A stretch of DNA of 64,000 bases from Blautia obeum ATCC 29174 (GTDB lineage Bacteria > Bacillota > Clostridia > Lachnospirales > Lachnospiraceae), in the NCBI RefSeq assembly GCF_025147765.1, contig NZ_CP102265.1, positions 2,889,001 to 2,953,000 on the forward strand. The letters run 5' to 3'. The translations under genes and the position numbers were made by a program. Positions within the stretch are counted from its first letter, which is position 1. Every line of letters begins with the position of its first letter. Shown one piece after another: positions 25,593 through 35,080 of this stretch. The notes under the pieces were generated by a model. The model saw nothing but the letters and a program-made list of their open reading frames with translations, did not search any database and was not told where the DNA came from.

Positions 25593-27812
25593 TTATGTAT
25601 AGTCAAACTGAATATATAATTTCCGGAATCCGGAATTTACTTCAATGTATTTCTCTGTTTTATTCTTTATGTCCTGAAGTACACGTTCATCTTTGTGTTT
25701 CAAATACAATACCTTTCGGTAGATATCATTTACCTTTCCCACGGATGCATATGCAGGGCCGATCACATGTACTCTGTACTTTCCGCTAATGCGCTCTACA
25801 AACTTCGCAAGATAGTCCATTCCCTGCTCCAGAAGCTTCTCATCTTCTCCGGATGCCAGCACAGACAGCATATGTGCCGCCGGTGGATAATCCATCAGCA
25901 TACGGTATGCCATCTCTTCCTGGTAAAAAGCTTCGTAATCCTGCTTTGCAGCCGCCTGAATGCTATAGTGATCCGGATGATAGCTCTGTATGATCGCCTC
26001 ACCGGCTTTTCTCCCTCTGCCAGAACGGCCGACGGCCTGTGTCAGCAGCTGAAATGTACGTTCTGCACAGCGATAGTCAGCAGCATTCAGCGACAGATCT
26101 GCCGCAATCGCACCGACCAGCGTCACATCCGGAAAATCATGTCCTTTAACGATCATCTGCGTACCTACCAGAATATCTGCTTTGTGTTCTGCAAAAGATG
26201 ACAGTATTTTCTCATAACTTCCTTTTGTTCTCGTTGTATCGTAATCCATTCGAAGAACGCGTGCCTTTGGAAAAGTCTTTCGAAGAACCTGCTCAATCTG
26301 CTGTGTCCCGGCTTTAAAACCGCCGATATACGGAGAACCACACCTCGGACATTTTTCCACCCGTGGCTGTTCATAGCCACAATAATGACAGACCAGCTTT
26401 CCGTTGTTGTGTTCTGTCAGCGCCACATCACAGTGTGGACATTTCAACGCTTCCCCACAGGAACGGCAGGATACAAAACCGGCATATCCCCTTCTGTTCA
26501 GAAAAAGTACTGACTGTTCTCCTCTCTCCAGTCTCCTCTCAACTGCAGTCTTCAGACTACGGCTTAATATGGAACGGTTGCCGTTTTTTAATTCCTCGCG
26601 AAGATCTACAACAGTAACTTCCGGAAGCGGCCGGTCCTCATAGCGTGCTTCCAGCTTTACCAGACGATATTCTCCGTCTTTTGCCTTTGTATACGCTTCA
26701 AGTGATGGAGTAGCCGAGCCCATGACAAGGCGGGCATTTTCCATCTGTGCACGATATTCTGCCGTTTCTCTTGCATGGTATCTTGGGCTGTTTTCACTTT
26801 TATATGTCTGTTCATGTTCCTCATCAATGATGATCAAACCCAGTCTGGAAAAAGGTGTAAACAGAGCCGAACGGGGGCCAACCATAATCTGGATCTCACC
26901 ACGTTTTGCCCTCTTGAACTGATCATATCTCTCTCCCTGTGAAAGTCTGGAATTCAACACAGAAACTTTATCCCCAAACCATCCATAAAACCTGCGGACT
27001 GTCTGATAAGTCAGGGCAATCTCCGGAATCAGTACGATAACCTGTTTTCCTTCATTCACTGTCTGTTGAATCAGTTTCATATAAATCTGCGTCTTTCCAC
27101 TTCCAGTCACTCCATGGATCAAAACCGGACGTGGTGTTTCCTGCTTCCACTCTTCCTGAATCTGCAACAGCGCAGCTTCCTGTGTCTCTGTAAGCATGGA
27201 CAGTTGTTCCCGTGGAATATCAGAACCGTCTACCGGCATTCGATAGACTTCATCCTGTGTCACCAGCACTGCACCCTGATCCACCAGCGGCCTTATCACA
27301 GCTGCTGTCATCCCAAGTTCTCTAGACGCTTTTGTATAATCCAGTTTCTTCTCTTTCAGAAGCGCCCGAACCAGTCTTGCCCTGGCTTTGCATCTGCCAC
27401 TCTCCAGTTCCGCTTCCAGCTGCTCTGCCGCTGCCACATCCATATTCAGTACTATATAACGTTTTTCTTTTGCTTTGACCTTTTCCCTGACCGGAAGAAC
27501 CGTTTTCAGCGCCTGTACCATTGTAGAACCGTATCGGTTCTTCATCCATGCCGCAAGTGCAATCAGGCGTTCTTCTGTGGTCTCCTCACTGCTGCAGATT
27601 CCATGAAGTTCTTTCATTTTGGATATATCAAATGCCGGTTTGTCAGAAAGGCCTGTCACATATCCCTTTCTTTCATGATTACCGTTTCCAAAGGGAATGG
27701 TCACTACCATTCCCAGTTGAATCTCTGCTTCCAGTTCTTTCGGAACTCTGTATTGAAAACTGCGGTCAAGCTTTTCGTGGGATATATCCACAATGATATC
27801 CGCGTAGATCAT
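25593..27812 (-). CDS. priA: Primosomal protein N' (replication restart helicase PriA)
   Basis: Helicase of 739 residues that reloads the replisome at stalled forks. N-terminal DNA-binding domains (about 1-200) precede Walker A GVTGSGKT, IIDEEHEQTYKS, GSATPSLE and NRRGYAGFVSC. A zinc region carries CRSCG, CPHC, CHYCG and CPRCGS. The C-terminal helicase motif reads GTQMIVKGHDFPDVTLVG and QAVGRSGRG. The ATG overlaps the murE stop (ATGA). Confidence 0.96.
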   Translation of the reverse strand: MIYADIIVDISHEKLDRSFQYRVPKELEAEIQLGMVVTIPFGNGNHERKGYVTGLSDKPAFDISKMKELHGICSSEETTEERLIALAAWMKNRYGSTMVQALKTVLPVREKVKAKEKRYIVLNMDVAAAEQLEAELESGRCKARARLVRALLKEKKLDYTKASRELGMTAAVIRPLVDQGAVLVTQDEVYRMPVDGSDIPREQLSMLTETQEAALLQIQEEWKQETPRPVLIHGVTGSGKTQIYMKLIQQTVNEGKQVIVLIPEIALTYQTVRRFYGWFGDKVSVLNSRLSQGERYDQFKRAKRGEIQIMVGPRSALFTPFSRLGLIIIDEEHEQTYKSENSPRYHARETAEYRAQMENARLVMGSATPSLEAYTKAKDGEYRLVKLEARYEDRPLPEVTVVDLREELKNGNRSILSRSLKTAVERRLERGEQSVLFLNRRGYAGFVSCRSCGEALKCPHCDVALTEHNNGKLVCHYCGYEQPRVEKCPRCGSPYIGGFKAGTQQIEQVLRKTFPKARVLRMDYDTTRTKGSYEKILSSFAEHKADILVGTQMIVKGHDFPDVTLVGAIAADLSLNAADYRCAERTFQLLTQAVGRSGRGRKAGEAIIQSYHPDHYSIQAAAKQDYEAFYQEEMAYRMLMDYPPAAHMLSVLASGEDEKLLEQGMDYLAKFVERISGKYRVHVIGPAYASVGKVNDIYRKVLYLKHKDERVLQDIKNKTEKYIEVNSGFRKLYIQFDYT

Positions 27813-29284
27813 TTATCTGCTCTTTCTTTATCCTCCTGAAGAATCTCTGCGATCAGGACTCTTTCATCCATAGGATACTTCTTACCTTTGATCTCCTGGT
27901 AATCTTCATGTCCTTTTCCTGCCAGAACAATGATATCTCCGGGTTCTCCATGATGGATTGCATAGGCAATCGCTTCTTTGCGGTCACAGATCTCGACATA
28001 TTTTCCATCCGTCTTACTGATGCCGATCTTAATATCATCAATGATATCCTGTGGCTCTTCAAATCTCGGGTTATCGGATGTGATGATCGTCAGATCTGCC
28101 AGTCTGCCAGAGACCTCTCCCATCTCATAACGGCGGGATTTTGCACGGTTTCCTCCACAGCCAAACAGGCAGACCAGTCGATGCGGATGATATTCTCTTA
28201 ATGTAGTAAGCAGACTCTCCAGTGCCATTGCATTATGTGCATAGTCGATCATCAATGTAAATTCATCAGAAACTTTGATCACCTCGATACGACCCTTGAC
28301 TCTCGCCACTTTCAGTGCCTTGATGATGTTTTCCTGTGATACATTGAAATGACGACAGATTGCGATTGCAGTCAGTGAATTATAAATACTGAATTTACCC
28401 GGAATATCAATTTCAACCGGGAATTCCATCAGTCCTTTCAGCTGATAAGAGATACCTAGATATCCTTTGCCGCCTACCATATGTGCATCTTCTGCACGCA
28501 AGTCAGCTTCCGGAGAAAATCCGTAAGTTTCCAGCTGACAGGTATGACCTTCGATAATTCTCTCAAAGTGTTCATCATCTCTGTTGACAATTCCCACACG
28601 ACACTGCTGGAGCAGCATAGATTTGCATCTGAGATAATCATCAAAATCCTTATGCTCGTTTGGTCCGATATGATCTGGTTCAATATTGGTAAAGATACCA
28701 TAATCAAAGACAAATCCCTGTGTACGGTGAAGCATCAGTCCCTGTGAAGAAACTTCCATAACTACACAGTCACATCCTGCATCTACCATTTTACGAAAGT
28801 ATTCCTGCACCAGATAAGATTCCGGAGTTGTGTTGCATGCCGGAATGGATTCTTCTCCAATGATCGCTTCGATGGTTCCAATCAGTCCAACTTTGTATCC
28901 TGCATTTTCGAGAATGGATTTTACCATATATGTTGTGGTAGTTTTTCCTTTTGTTCCGGTAATTCCGATCGTTTTCAGTTTCTCCGCCGGATGTCCAAAA
29001 TATGCAGCGGAAATAAAGGCCATCGCATAACGGGTATCTGCAACTTTGATCACAGTTACATCTTCCGGTGCTTCTACCTCTTCTTCAACAACGAGTGTTT
29101 TCGCACCTTTCCTGATCACATCCGGTACAAATTTGTGTCCATCTACAACCGCACCGCGAATGCAGATAAACAGGGAATTTTCTTCTACTTTTCGGGAGTC
29201 ATATACAACTGTAGAGACTTCCTGTTCTGTGCTGCCCTGACAACAGATATATTTCAAACCTTCCAATAATGTTGATACTTTCAT
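27809..29284 (-). CDS. murE: UDP-MurNAc-tripeptide synthetase MurE
   Basis: Cytoplasmic ligase of 491 residues adding the third amino acid to UDP-MurNAc-Ala-Glu. ATP motif GTKGKTTTTYM, central DYAHNAMALESLL and the C-terminal SDNPRFEEPQDI are visible. The DNPR motif is that of enzymes adding meso-diaminopimelate rather than lysine. It is separated from the dcw cluster and heads the priA-def-fmt run. AGAGGAGGACAAT lies before the ATG. Confidence 0.95.
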   Translation of the reverse strand: MKVSTLLEGLKYICCQGSTEQEVSTVVYDSRKVEENSLFICIRGAVVDGHKFVPDVIRKGAKTLVVEEEVEAPEDVTVIKVADTRYAMAFISAAYFGHPAEKLKTIGITGTKGKTTTTYMVKSILENAGYKVGLIGTIEAIIGEESIPACNTTPESYLVQEYFRKMVDAGCDCVVMEVSSQGLMLHRTQGFVFDYGIFTNIEPDHIGPNEHKDFDDYLRCKSMLLQQCRVGIVNRDDEHFERIIEGHTCQLETYGFSPEADLRAEDAHMVGGKGYLGISYQLKGLMEFPVEIDIPGKFSIYNSLTAIAICRHFNVSQENIIKALKVARVKGRIEVIKVSDEFTLMIDYAHNAMALESLLTTLREYHPHRLVCLFGCGGNRAKSRRYEMGEVSGRLADLTIITSDNPRFEEPQDIIDDIKIGISKTDGKYVEICDRKEAIAYAIHHGEPGDIIVLAGKGHEDYQEIKGKKYPMDERVLIAEILQEDKERADK

Positions 29285-29321
29285 ATTGTCCTCCTCTGCC
29301 TAGGGATATATACTCCATTAC

Positions 29322-29350
29322 AGAATAGCACAAACAGATTCTCTTTTCAA
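29322..29350 (-). promoter_or_regulatory. Promoter of the murE-priA housekeeping run
   Basis: Minus strand: TTGAAA (29345-29350), 17-bp spacer, TATTCT (29322-29327), about 38 bp before the murE start codon. The divergent thiW promoter lies about 65 bp away. Confidence 0.6.
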
Positions 29351-29415
29351 TGTTTGTAGATTTTGTCTTCCTTTTCTGCTTTTCTGCTTTTTACAAAACA
29401 TCACTGAATATAGTC

Positions 29416-29444
29416 TTGCCATCTTCTTTAACTGGCAGTATAAT
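29416..29444 (+). promoter_or_regulatory. Promoter of the riboswitch-controlled thi operon
   Basis: Plus strand: TTGCCA (29416-29421), 17-bp spacer, TATAAT (29439-29444). The transcript would begin just before the TPP aptamer. Confidence 0.65.
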
Positions 29445-29464
29445 AGGAAAGTAAAATTACAAAA

Positions 29465-29594
29465 TAGGGGAGCTGGCTGAAGCCGGCTGAGAGGAAACTG
29501 ATTGGTTTCGACCCTTAACCTGATTTGGATAATGCCAACGTAGGGAAATACCAGACACATTGAACGAAGGTACCCCTGCGGTATCTTCTTTTTT
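29465..29594 (+). ncRNA. TPP riboswitch with intrinsic terminator
   Basis: The aptamer at about 29465-29550 carries the conserved THI-box parts in order: GGGGAGCTGG, GGCTGAGA, ACCCTTAACCTGAT, GGATAATGCC and CGTAGGGA. An expression platform follows: GAAGGTACC and GGTATCTTC pair at 29566-29588 (one G-U) and are followed by six T. TPP binding should favour this terminator and shut off thiW-thiM-thiE-thiD-thiC. The sequence 29595-29650 up to the thiW ribosome site shows nothing else. Confidence 0.95.
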
Positions 29595-29662
29595 GTTATC
29601 AGATTTTTAAGAAGCTGTCAATGGCTCATCCCTCATCAGGTAGAACAGGAGGTTTACTCAAA

Positions 29663-30172
29663 ATGAACACAAAAGAAACAACATCCACTCAGAAACTGGC
29701 CATTGCAGGTGTACTGACAGCAGCTGCTGTTGCCGGAAGTCTGATCAGCGTTCCTGTTGCCGGAAGCAAATGTGCTCCGGTCCAGCATATGGTCAATGTC
29801 TTTGCAGCAGTCATGCTTGGCCCATGGTGGGGAATCGGCATTGCTTTTTGTGCAAGTCTGATCCGCAACCTGCTAGGAATCGGCAGTCTTCTTGCCTTTC
29901 CCGGAAGCATGGTTGGCGCCTTATGCTGTGGTCTGGTCTTCCGACTCACCCGCAAATTAAGTCTTACCTGTGTTGCAGAAGCACTGGGAACCGGAATCCT
30001 CGGAGGTCTTGCAGCCTATCCGGTAGCCAAACTTCTCATGGGACTTGCCCCGGCCGGATTCACCGTATACATGATCCCGTTTTTTATCTCAACATTTACC
30101 GGAAGTGTACTGGCCTTTATCCTGCTTCGTGTTTTTGAAAAAAGCCAGGTATTTCTTGCCGCCAGGAGATAA
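29663..30172 (+). CDS. thiW: ThiW, thiazole-specific ECF transporter S component
   Basis: Membrane protein of 169 residues with five to six hydrophobic segments. Family sequence includes KLAIAGVLTAAAVAGSL, GSKCAPVQHMVNVFAAVMLG and FCASLIRNLLG. ThiW proteins are TPP-riboswitch-regulated substrate-binding membrane subunits that take up the hydroxyethyl-thiazole moiety with a shared energising module, which is not in this window. The ATG at 29663 follows AGGAGGTTTACTCAAA. The thiazole kinase thiM comes directly after, matching the salvage role. Confidence 0.92.
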   Translation: MNTKETTSTQKLAIAGVLTAAAVAGSLISVPVAGSKCAPVQHMVNVFAAVMLGPWWGIGIAFCASLIRNLLGIGSLLAFPGSMVGALCCGLVFRLTRKLSLTCVAEALGTGILGGLAAYPVAKLLMGLAPAGFTVYMIPFFISTFTGSVLAFILLRVFEKSQVFLAARR

Positions 30173-30175
30173 TTT

Positions 30176-30997
30176 ATGTCACTTAATAATATAGAAGAAA
30201 TTTCTTTCTGCATTCACCAGAATGCTCCCAAGATTCATTGTCTCACTAATCCGGTAACCATGCAGGATGTTGCCAATCTACTGCTTGCAGCCGGCGGAAG
30301 TGCCGTAATGGGACAGGATGAACAGGAAGTCGAAGAAATCACTTCTTTCTGTCATGGAACCCTTCTGAATACCGGAGTACCGGACATTGCCAAAATACAG
30401 GCCTGCATCCTTGCCGGACAGAAGGCAAATGCCCTTGGCCACCCGGTCGTCCTGGATCCGGTCGGCGCCGGTGCCAGCACATTTCGAAGAAAAGAGCTGC
30501 AAAAACTTCTTCAAGCCGTTCATCTGACTGCTGTTCGCTGTAATCAGGAAGAAGCCGTTGTTCTGTGTTCTCTTCTTTCGGATACCGCCAGCCCTGAAAA
30601 ACACGGCGGTGTAGAAAGTTCCCTGCAGATGGCGGAACGTGATGTCTGTCTGATTGCAGGGCAGGCGGCATCTCTTCTCAACTGCACAGTTCTGATCACG
30701 GGCAAAGAGGATGTGGTATCTGATGGAAAGCAGACACAGATTCTGACCGGCGGTGACTCCAGGATTCGACGAATCACCGGTGGCGGATGTATGCTTTCTG
30801 CACTCTGCACATTATTTCTGTGTACGGACACTTCTGCATTTGATGCGGTCCGTGCCGCCGGAGCACTCTGGCGTGAAACTGCCCTTGAAGCAGGCAGACG
30901 AACAGACGCAGAAAAATCCGGCATTGGAAGTTTTCATATACATCTTTTTGATGTACTGGAAGAGAAATTAATGTACACCTCGAAACATAAATTCTGA
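30176..30997 (+). CDS. thiM: Hydroxyethylthiazole kinase
   Basis: Ribokinase-like enzyme of 273 residues phosphorylating hydroxyethyl-thiazole for salvage. Visible are PKIHCLTNPVTMQDVANLLLAAGGSAVM, HPVVLDPVGAGAS, RCNQEEA and the anion-hole GGGCMLSALC region; Cys replaces the usual Thr-Gly element near this motif as in other ThiM. Starts 3 bp after thiW with AGGAGATAATTT. Confidence 0.93.
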   Translation: MSLNNIEEISFCIHQNAPKIHCLTNPVTMQDVANLLLAAGGSAVMGQDEQEVEEITSFCHGTLLNTGVPDIAKIQACILAGQKANALGHPVVLDPVGAGASTFRRKELQKLLQAVHLTAVRCNQEEAVVLCSLLSDTASPEKHGGVESSLQMAERDVCLIAGQAASLLNCTVLITGKEDVVSDGKQTQILTGGDSRIRRITGGGCMLSALCTLFLCTDTSAFDAVRAAGALWRETALEAGRRTDAEKSGIGSFHIHLFDVLEEKLMYTSKHKF

Positions 30998-31018
30998 TCA
31001 GATATTGGAGAAAGACCT

Positions 31019-31654
31019 ATGAAAATATCACCAGAACAGCTGAAACTGTATGCTGTTACAGACCGAAGCTGGCTGAAACCCGATGAAACACTTGCATCCG
31101 TTACCGAGGAACTCCTTCGCGCAGGTGTCAGCTGTGTCCAGCTTCGTGAAAAAAATGCTTCTGACGAAGAAATCCTTCAGGAAGCCGCCCTTTTAAAAGA
31201 AATATGTGAACGTTACAATGTTCCACTGATCATCAATGACCGCCCGGATCTTGCACAGAAAGCAAATGCTTCCGGTGTTCATGTCGGACTTTCTGATATG
31301 GGCATCCAGAAAGCACGTCAGCTTCTCGGGCCTGACTTTATCATCGGCGGAAGTGCCCATAATGTCGAAGAAGCACTTGCAGCCCAGAATGCCGGAGCAG
31401 ACTACATAGGCTGCGGTGCAGTCTTCGGAAGCACCACTAAAACCAACGTCACACAACTTCCTGTCGAAACTCTGCGAGCGATCTGTCAGGCTGTAGAAAT
31501 TCCGGTTGTTGCAATCGGCGGTGTTACTGCTGACAACCTTTATCTTCTTGCAGGAAGTGGGATTTCCGGTGCCGCCGTTGTCAGCGGACTTTTTAAACCT
31601 GATAACAAAGCCGAAGCCGTCAGACATTTTCTTACGGAACTGCAAAAACTGTAA
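31019..31654 (+). CDS. thiE: Thiamine-phosphate synthase
   Basis: TIM-barrel enzyme of 211 residues joining HMP-PP and thiazole phosphate. It has the complete set of ThiE motifs: VQLREKNASDEE, IINDRPDLA, ASGVHVGLSDMG, GGSAHNVEEALAA, GAVFGSTTKTN and VVAIGGVTADN. This distinguishes it from the TenI-like protein at 12635. Ribosome site GGAGAAAGACCT. Confidence 0.95.
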   Translation: MKISPEQLKLYAVTDRSWLKPDETLASVTEELLRAGVSCVQLREKNASDEEILQEAALLKEICERYNVPLIINDRPDLAQKANASGVHVGLSDMGIQKARQLLGPDFIIGGSAHNVEEALAAQNAGADYIGCGAVFGSTTKTNVTQLPVETLRAICQAVEIPVVAIGGVTADNLYLLAGSGISGAAVVSGLFKPDNKAEAVRHFLTELQKL

Positions 31655-31686
31655 ATCTCAACAAAACAATAAGGAATAACACGATT

Positions 31687-32472
31687 ATGAAAACAGTATT
31701 AACGATTGCCGGAAGCGACTGTAGTGGTGGTGCCGGCATTCAGGCAGATATCAAGACCATGATCATGAACGGAGTCTATGCCATGAGTGCGATCACAGCT
31801 CTGACCGCCCAGAACACAACCGGTGTTTACGGAATTCAGGAAACCTCTCCGGAATTTCTTGACAACCAGCTGGACTGCATCTTTACTGACATTTTTCCTG
31901 ATGCAGTTAAGATCGGCATGCTCTCATCCGCTGAGATCATGCATCACGTTGCTGTCAAATTACAGCAGTACCATGCACACCATATCGTACTGGATCCTGT
32001 TATGATCTCCACCAGCGGACATCGTCTGATGGACAAAGATGCCGAGCAAACACTTCAGAAGGAACTCTTTCCTCTTGCAGAGATCATCACACCCAATATT
32101 CCAGAAGCTGAAGCGCTCACCGGACTGCAGATCACAAATGCTGACTCTATGGAAGAAGCTGCTCACAAACTTTATGAAAGCTTTCACATTTCTGTCCTTC
32201 TGAAAGGCGGCCATCGCATCAACGATGCAAATGACCTTCTTTATACAAACGGACATGGCATCTGGCTGCATGGTGAACGCATCAACAATTCAAATACTCA
32301 CGGCACCGGCTGCACACTTTCCAGTGCGATTGCCTCAAATCTTGCCAGAGGATTTTCTCTTGAAGATTCTGTGCGCCGTTCCAAGCAGTATCTGACTGAT
32401 GCCCTGAAGGCACAGCTGGATCTCGGACATGGTTCTGGTCCACTGGACCACACCCTTGGAAAAACACAATAA
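31687..32472 (+). CDS. thiD: Hydroxymethylpyrimidine/phosphomethylpyrimidine kinase
   Basis: Ribokinase-fold enzyme of 261 residues performing two phosphorylations of HMP. Motifs are TIAGSDCSGGAGIQADIKT, LDPVMISTSGHRL, TPNIPEAEALTG, LLKGGH and NTHGTGCTLSSAIASNLA (catalytic Asp is usually in GxGC; here HGTGCTLS as in ThiD). Standard length; between thiE and thiC. Confidence 0.95.
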   Translation: MKTVLTIAGSDCSGGAGIQADIKTMIMNGVYAMSAITALTAQNTTGVYGIQETSPEFLDNQLDCIFTDIFPDAVKIGMLSSAEIMHHVAVKLQQYHAHHIVLDPVMISTSGHRLMDKDAEQTLQKELFPLAEIITPNIPEAEALTGLQITNADSMEEAAHKLYESFHISVLLKGGHRINDANDLLYTNGHGIWLHGERINNSNTHGTGCTLSSAIASNLARGFSLEDSVRRSKQYLTDALKAQLDLGHGSGPLDHTLGKTQ

Positions 32473-32506
32473 AAATTATCATTTACATAGAAGGAGAATA
32501 TACCAT

Positions 32507-33817
32507 ATGACAACTTATACAACACAGATGGATGCCGCACGCAAAGGCATCGTAACCCCTCAGATCAAAACTGTTGCAGAAAAAGAACACATGCCGGTTG
32601 AAAAAATGATGGAACTGGTTGCCGAAGGTAAAGTAGCGATCTGTGCCAACAAACATCATACCTGCCTGAACCCGGAAGGTGTCGGCAGCATGCTGCGCAC
32701 CAAGATCAATGTAAACCTTGGTGTATCCAGAGACTGCAAAGATTATGATATCGAAATGCAGAAAGTTATGAAAGCAGTAGATCTCGGTGCAGAAGCGATC
32801 ATGGACCTCTCCAGCCACGGCAATACACAGCCGTTCCGCCAGAAACTGACACATGAGTGTCCTGCAATGATCGGAACCGTTCCGGTATACGACAGTGTCA
32901 TTCATTATCAGCGTGATCTCTCTGAACTGACTGCTCATGATTTCATCGACGTAATTCGCCTTCATGCTGAGGACGGTGTTGATTTTGTTACTCTCCACTG
33001 CGGAATCACAAGAAAGACCATCGAGCAGATCAAAAAACACAAACGTAAAATGAACATTGTAAGCCGTGGTGGAAGCCTTGTATTTGCATGGATGAGCATG
33101 ACCGGTGAAGAAAATCCGTTCTATGAATACTTCGATGAGATTCTGGACATCTGTGAAGAGCATGACGTTACTATTTCTCTTGGAGATGCATGTCGTCCTG
33201 GCTGTCTGGCTGATGCCACTGATGTATGCCAGATTGAAGAGCTGGTACGTCTTGGAGAGCTTACCAAACGTGCATGGGCTCATAACGTACAGGTCATGGT
33301 TGAGGGACCAGGTCATGTGCCGCTTGATCAGGTTGCTGCCAACATGAAAGTTCAGCAGACCATCTGCATGGGAGCGCCATTCTATGTACTCGGACCTCTC
33401 GTTACAGATATCGCACCTGGATATGACCATATCACTGCTGCGATCGGTGGTGCTGTTGCAGCCATGAACGGAGCCGCATTCCTCTGCTATGTAACACCAG
33501 CAGAACATCTGGCTCTTCCGAATGTAGAAGATGTCAAACAGGGAATTATTGCTTCCAAGATTGCAGCCCATGCGGCAGATATTGCCAAAGGAATCCCGCA
33601 TGCAAGAGATATCGATGACAAGATGGCAGATGCCCGCCGTGTCCTTGACTGGGATGCACAGTTTGACTGTGCTCTTGATCCGGAAACAGCCAAAGCTATC
33701 CGTGATGACCGTCTTCCGGAAGATGACCACAGTGATACCTGCAGTATGTGCGGTAAGTTCTGTGCTGTCCGCAGTATGAACAAAGCACTTGCCGGAGAAC
33801 ATATCGATATTCTGTAA
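32507..33817 (+). CDS. thiC: Phosphomethylpyrimidine synthase ThiC
   Basis: Radical SAM enzyme of 436 residues rearranging aminoimidazole ribotide to HMP phosphate. Motifs include GVGSMLRTKINVNLG, MDLSSHG, TLHCGITRKTIEQIK, SRGGSLVFAW, GDACRPGCLADATD, MVEGPGHVPLDQ and the cluster motif CSMCGKFCAVRSM (CxxCxxxxC) at the C terminus. The ATG at 32507 follows AAGGAGAATATACC; the frame is open 26 codons upstream but overlaps thiD. Last gene of the riboswitch operon; no hairpin lies in the 6-bp gap to the convergent next gene. Confidence 0.96.
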   Translation: MTTYTTQMDAARKGIVTPQIKTVAEKEHMPVEKMMELVAEGKVAICANKHHTCLNPEGVGSMLRTKINVNLGVSRDCKDYDIEMQKVMKAVDLGAEAIMDLSSHGNTQPFRQKLTHECPAMIGTVPVYDSVIHYQRDLSELTAHDFIDVIRLHAEDGVDFVTLHCGITRKTIEQIKKHKRKMNIVSRGGSLVFAWMSMTGEENPFYEYFDEILDICEEHDVTISLGDACRPGCLADATDVCQIEELVRLGELTKRAWAHNVQVMVEGPGHVPLDQVAANMKVQQTICMGAPFYVLGPLVTDIAPGYDHITAAIGGAVAAMNGAAFLCYVTPAEHLALPNVEDVKQGIIASKIAAHAADIAKGIPHARDIDDKMADARRVLDWDAQFDCALDPETAKAIRDDRLPEDDHSDTCSMCGKFCAVRSMNKALAGEHIDIL

Positions 33818-33823
33818 TTGTAA

Positions 33824-35080
33824 TTACATCCGTCTGCGGATCCAGCCCGCAGCCAGCATAGAACCGGGGATCATTGCCAGCCACAGAAACGGTTGGTACG
33901 GATCTCCGGTTTTTGGATGTGTAGAAGCCGGATAACTCTCTCCCGTATGGGAAACCGCACTATTATCCATATCCACAGACATTCTGTCTGCATCTTCTGT
34001 TTCCACCTCTTCAACCGCCCTGATCTGAATTTTTGCCTGAGAAGTCATCACCTGTTCCCCAGTCTCCAGTGTCGTCACGGTTACTTCATTCAAAAGTTCC
34101 TGTTCTTTTAGGTTTTCCGGCAATGTTACCATTGCCTGCAGGCCTGCTGCTTTGCCCGGTTCAATTCTTTCGATCCTTGCTTTTGTCTTTGACTTATTCA
34201 GAACCACCCCCTCTTTTTCTAAAAACTGTACCGGTACATTTCCAAGCTGAAAGCGTTCTGTCGTAACTACAGAATGCAGTGTCCGCTCTCCGGTATTTCG
34301 AATGCAGATCTGAAACAGAATCTTATCTCCAGGCACTGCAACGGAACGGTCAGCCGTTTTCGTCACTTCAAAAGATGCTTCCAGTGGGATAATTTCTGTA
34401 TCAAGGGATGTCTCTCTGTTGATTACGGCATCCTCCGTATCTGCTTCTGTCATCTCTACTTCTGCAGATGCTAGAATTTTCACAGAAACAGCCACTTCCT
34501 GCTCCTCCGGGAGATTCACTGTCAGATACCGCTCTTTCCTTATCCCGACATCCAGCTGTTCTAAATTATCCCCGGACCACTCGCCCTGCAGATTCTGGTT
34601 TGAAAACAATGCCTGCAATTGTATGTTTTTCAACATTACATCACCTGTATTTTCCAGTGTCACCGTATATACCAGGTCGCTTCCTGCTTTTACTGTACTT
34701 TCATCTGTGACTACGTTAACCGTAAAGTTCGGTGTTTTCTTTTTATTCTCGTTTTCTTTATCCTCTTCTTCCGATTTACCATCAGACAGATTGGCCTTAT
34801 CCTGATCCTTCTCTTCGGAATCTTCCGTCTCTTCAGGTTCAGTTTCTTCTGCATTTTCTTCTGATTGTATTTCATCCGGATCAGATTCATCTGTTCCGGC
34901 TTCTTCTATCCCTGTCTCTTCTGTTTCAGAATGCTCTTCAAATTCTACACTTTCATACGCCAGTTCTGCCGCATAAACTGTTGTCTGTCCGCATCCTCCA
35001 AGAACCATTCCTGTCATGAAAAAGGCCATACTCATTGCACTTAAATTTTTCCATATTCTGTTTTTCATATTAAAATTCAT
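33824..35080 (-). CDS. Surface protein with lipobox-like start, acidic region, DUF11-like repeats and sorting-like tail
   Basis: Exported protein of 418 residues with no assigned function. An N-terminal signal (about 5-35) ends in MVLGGCGQTTVYA, which offers a lipobox Cys or a signal peptidase I site. Residues 40-115 are extremely Glu/Asp-rich. Two beta-rich segments follow (VVTDESTVKAGSDLVYTVTL and TKTADRSVAVPGDKILFQI), each like the DUF11/CARDB-type repeats of surface proteins. The C terminus has HPKTGDPY, a hydrophobic helix and RRRM, which resembles a sortase signal with His in place of Leu. The ATG at 35080 follows AGAGGAGTTCGCAG. It converges with thiC. Confidence 0.7.
   Translation of the reverse strand: MNFNMKNRIWKNLSAMSMAFFMTGMVLGGCGQTTVYAAELAYESVEFEEHSETEETGIEEAGTDESDPDEIQSEENAEETEPEETEDSEEKDQDKANLSDGKSEEEDKENENKKKTPNFTVNVVTDESTVKAGSDLVYTVTLENTGDVMLKNIQLQALFSNQNLQGEWSGDNLEQLDVGIRKERYLTVNLPEEQEVAVSVKILASAEVEMTEADTEDAVINRETSLDTEIIPLEASFEVTKTADRSVAVPGDKILFQICIRNTGERTLHSVVTTERFQLGNVPVQFLEKEGVVLNKSKTKARIERIEPGKAAGLQAMVTLPENLKEQELLNEVTVTTLETGEQVMTSQAKIQIRAVEEVETEDADRMSVDMDNSAVSHTGESYPASTHPKTGDPYQPFLWLAMIPGSMLAAGWIRRRM

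Noticed and set aside
32483..33802. 439-codon open frame opposite thiC
   Set aside because: No ribosome site or family resemblance; thiC on the other strand is unambiguous and the frame is a shadow of its codon use.
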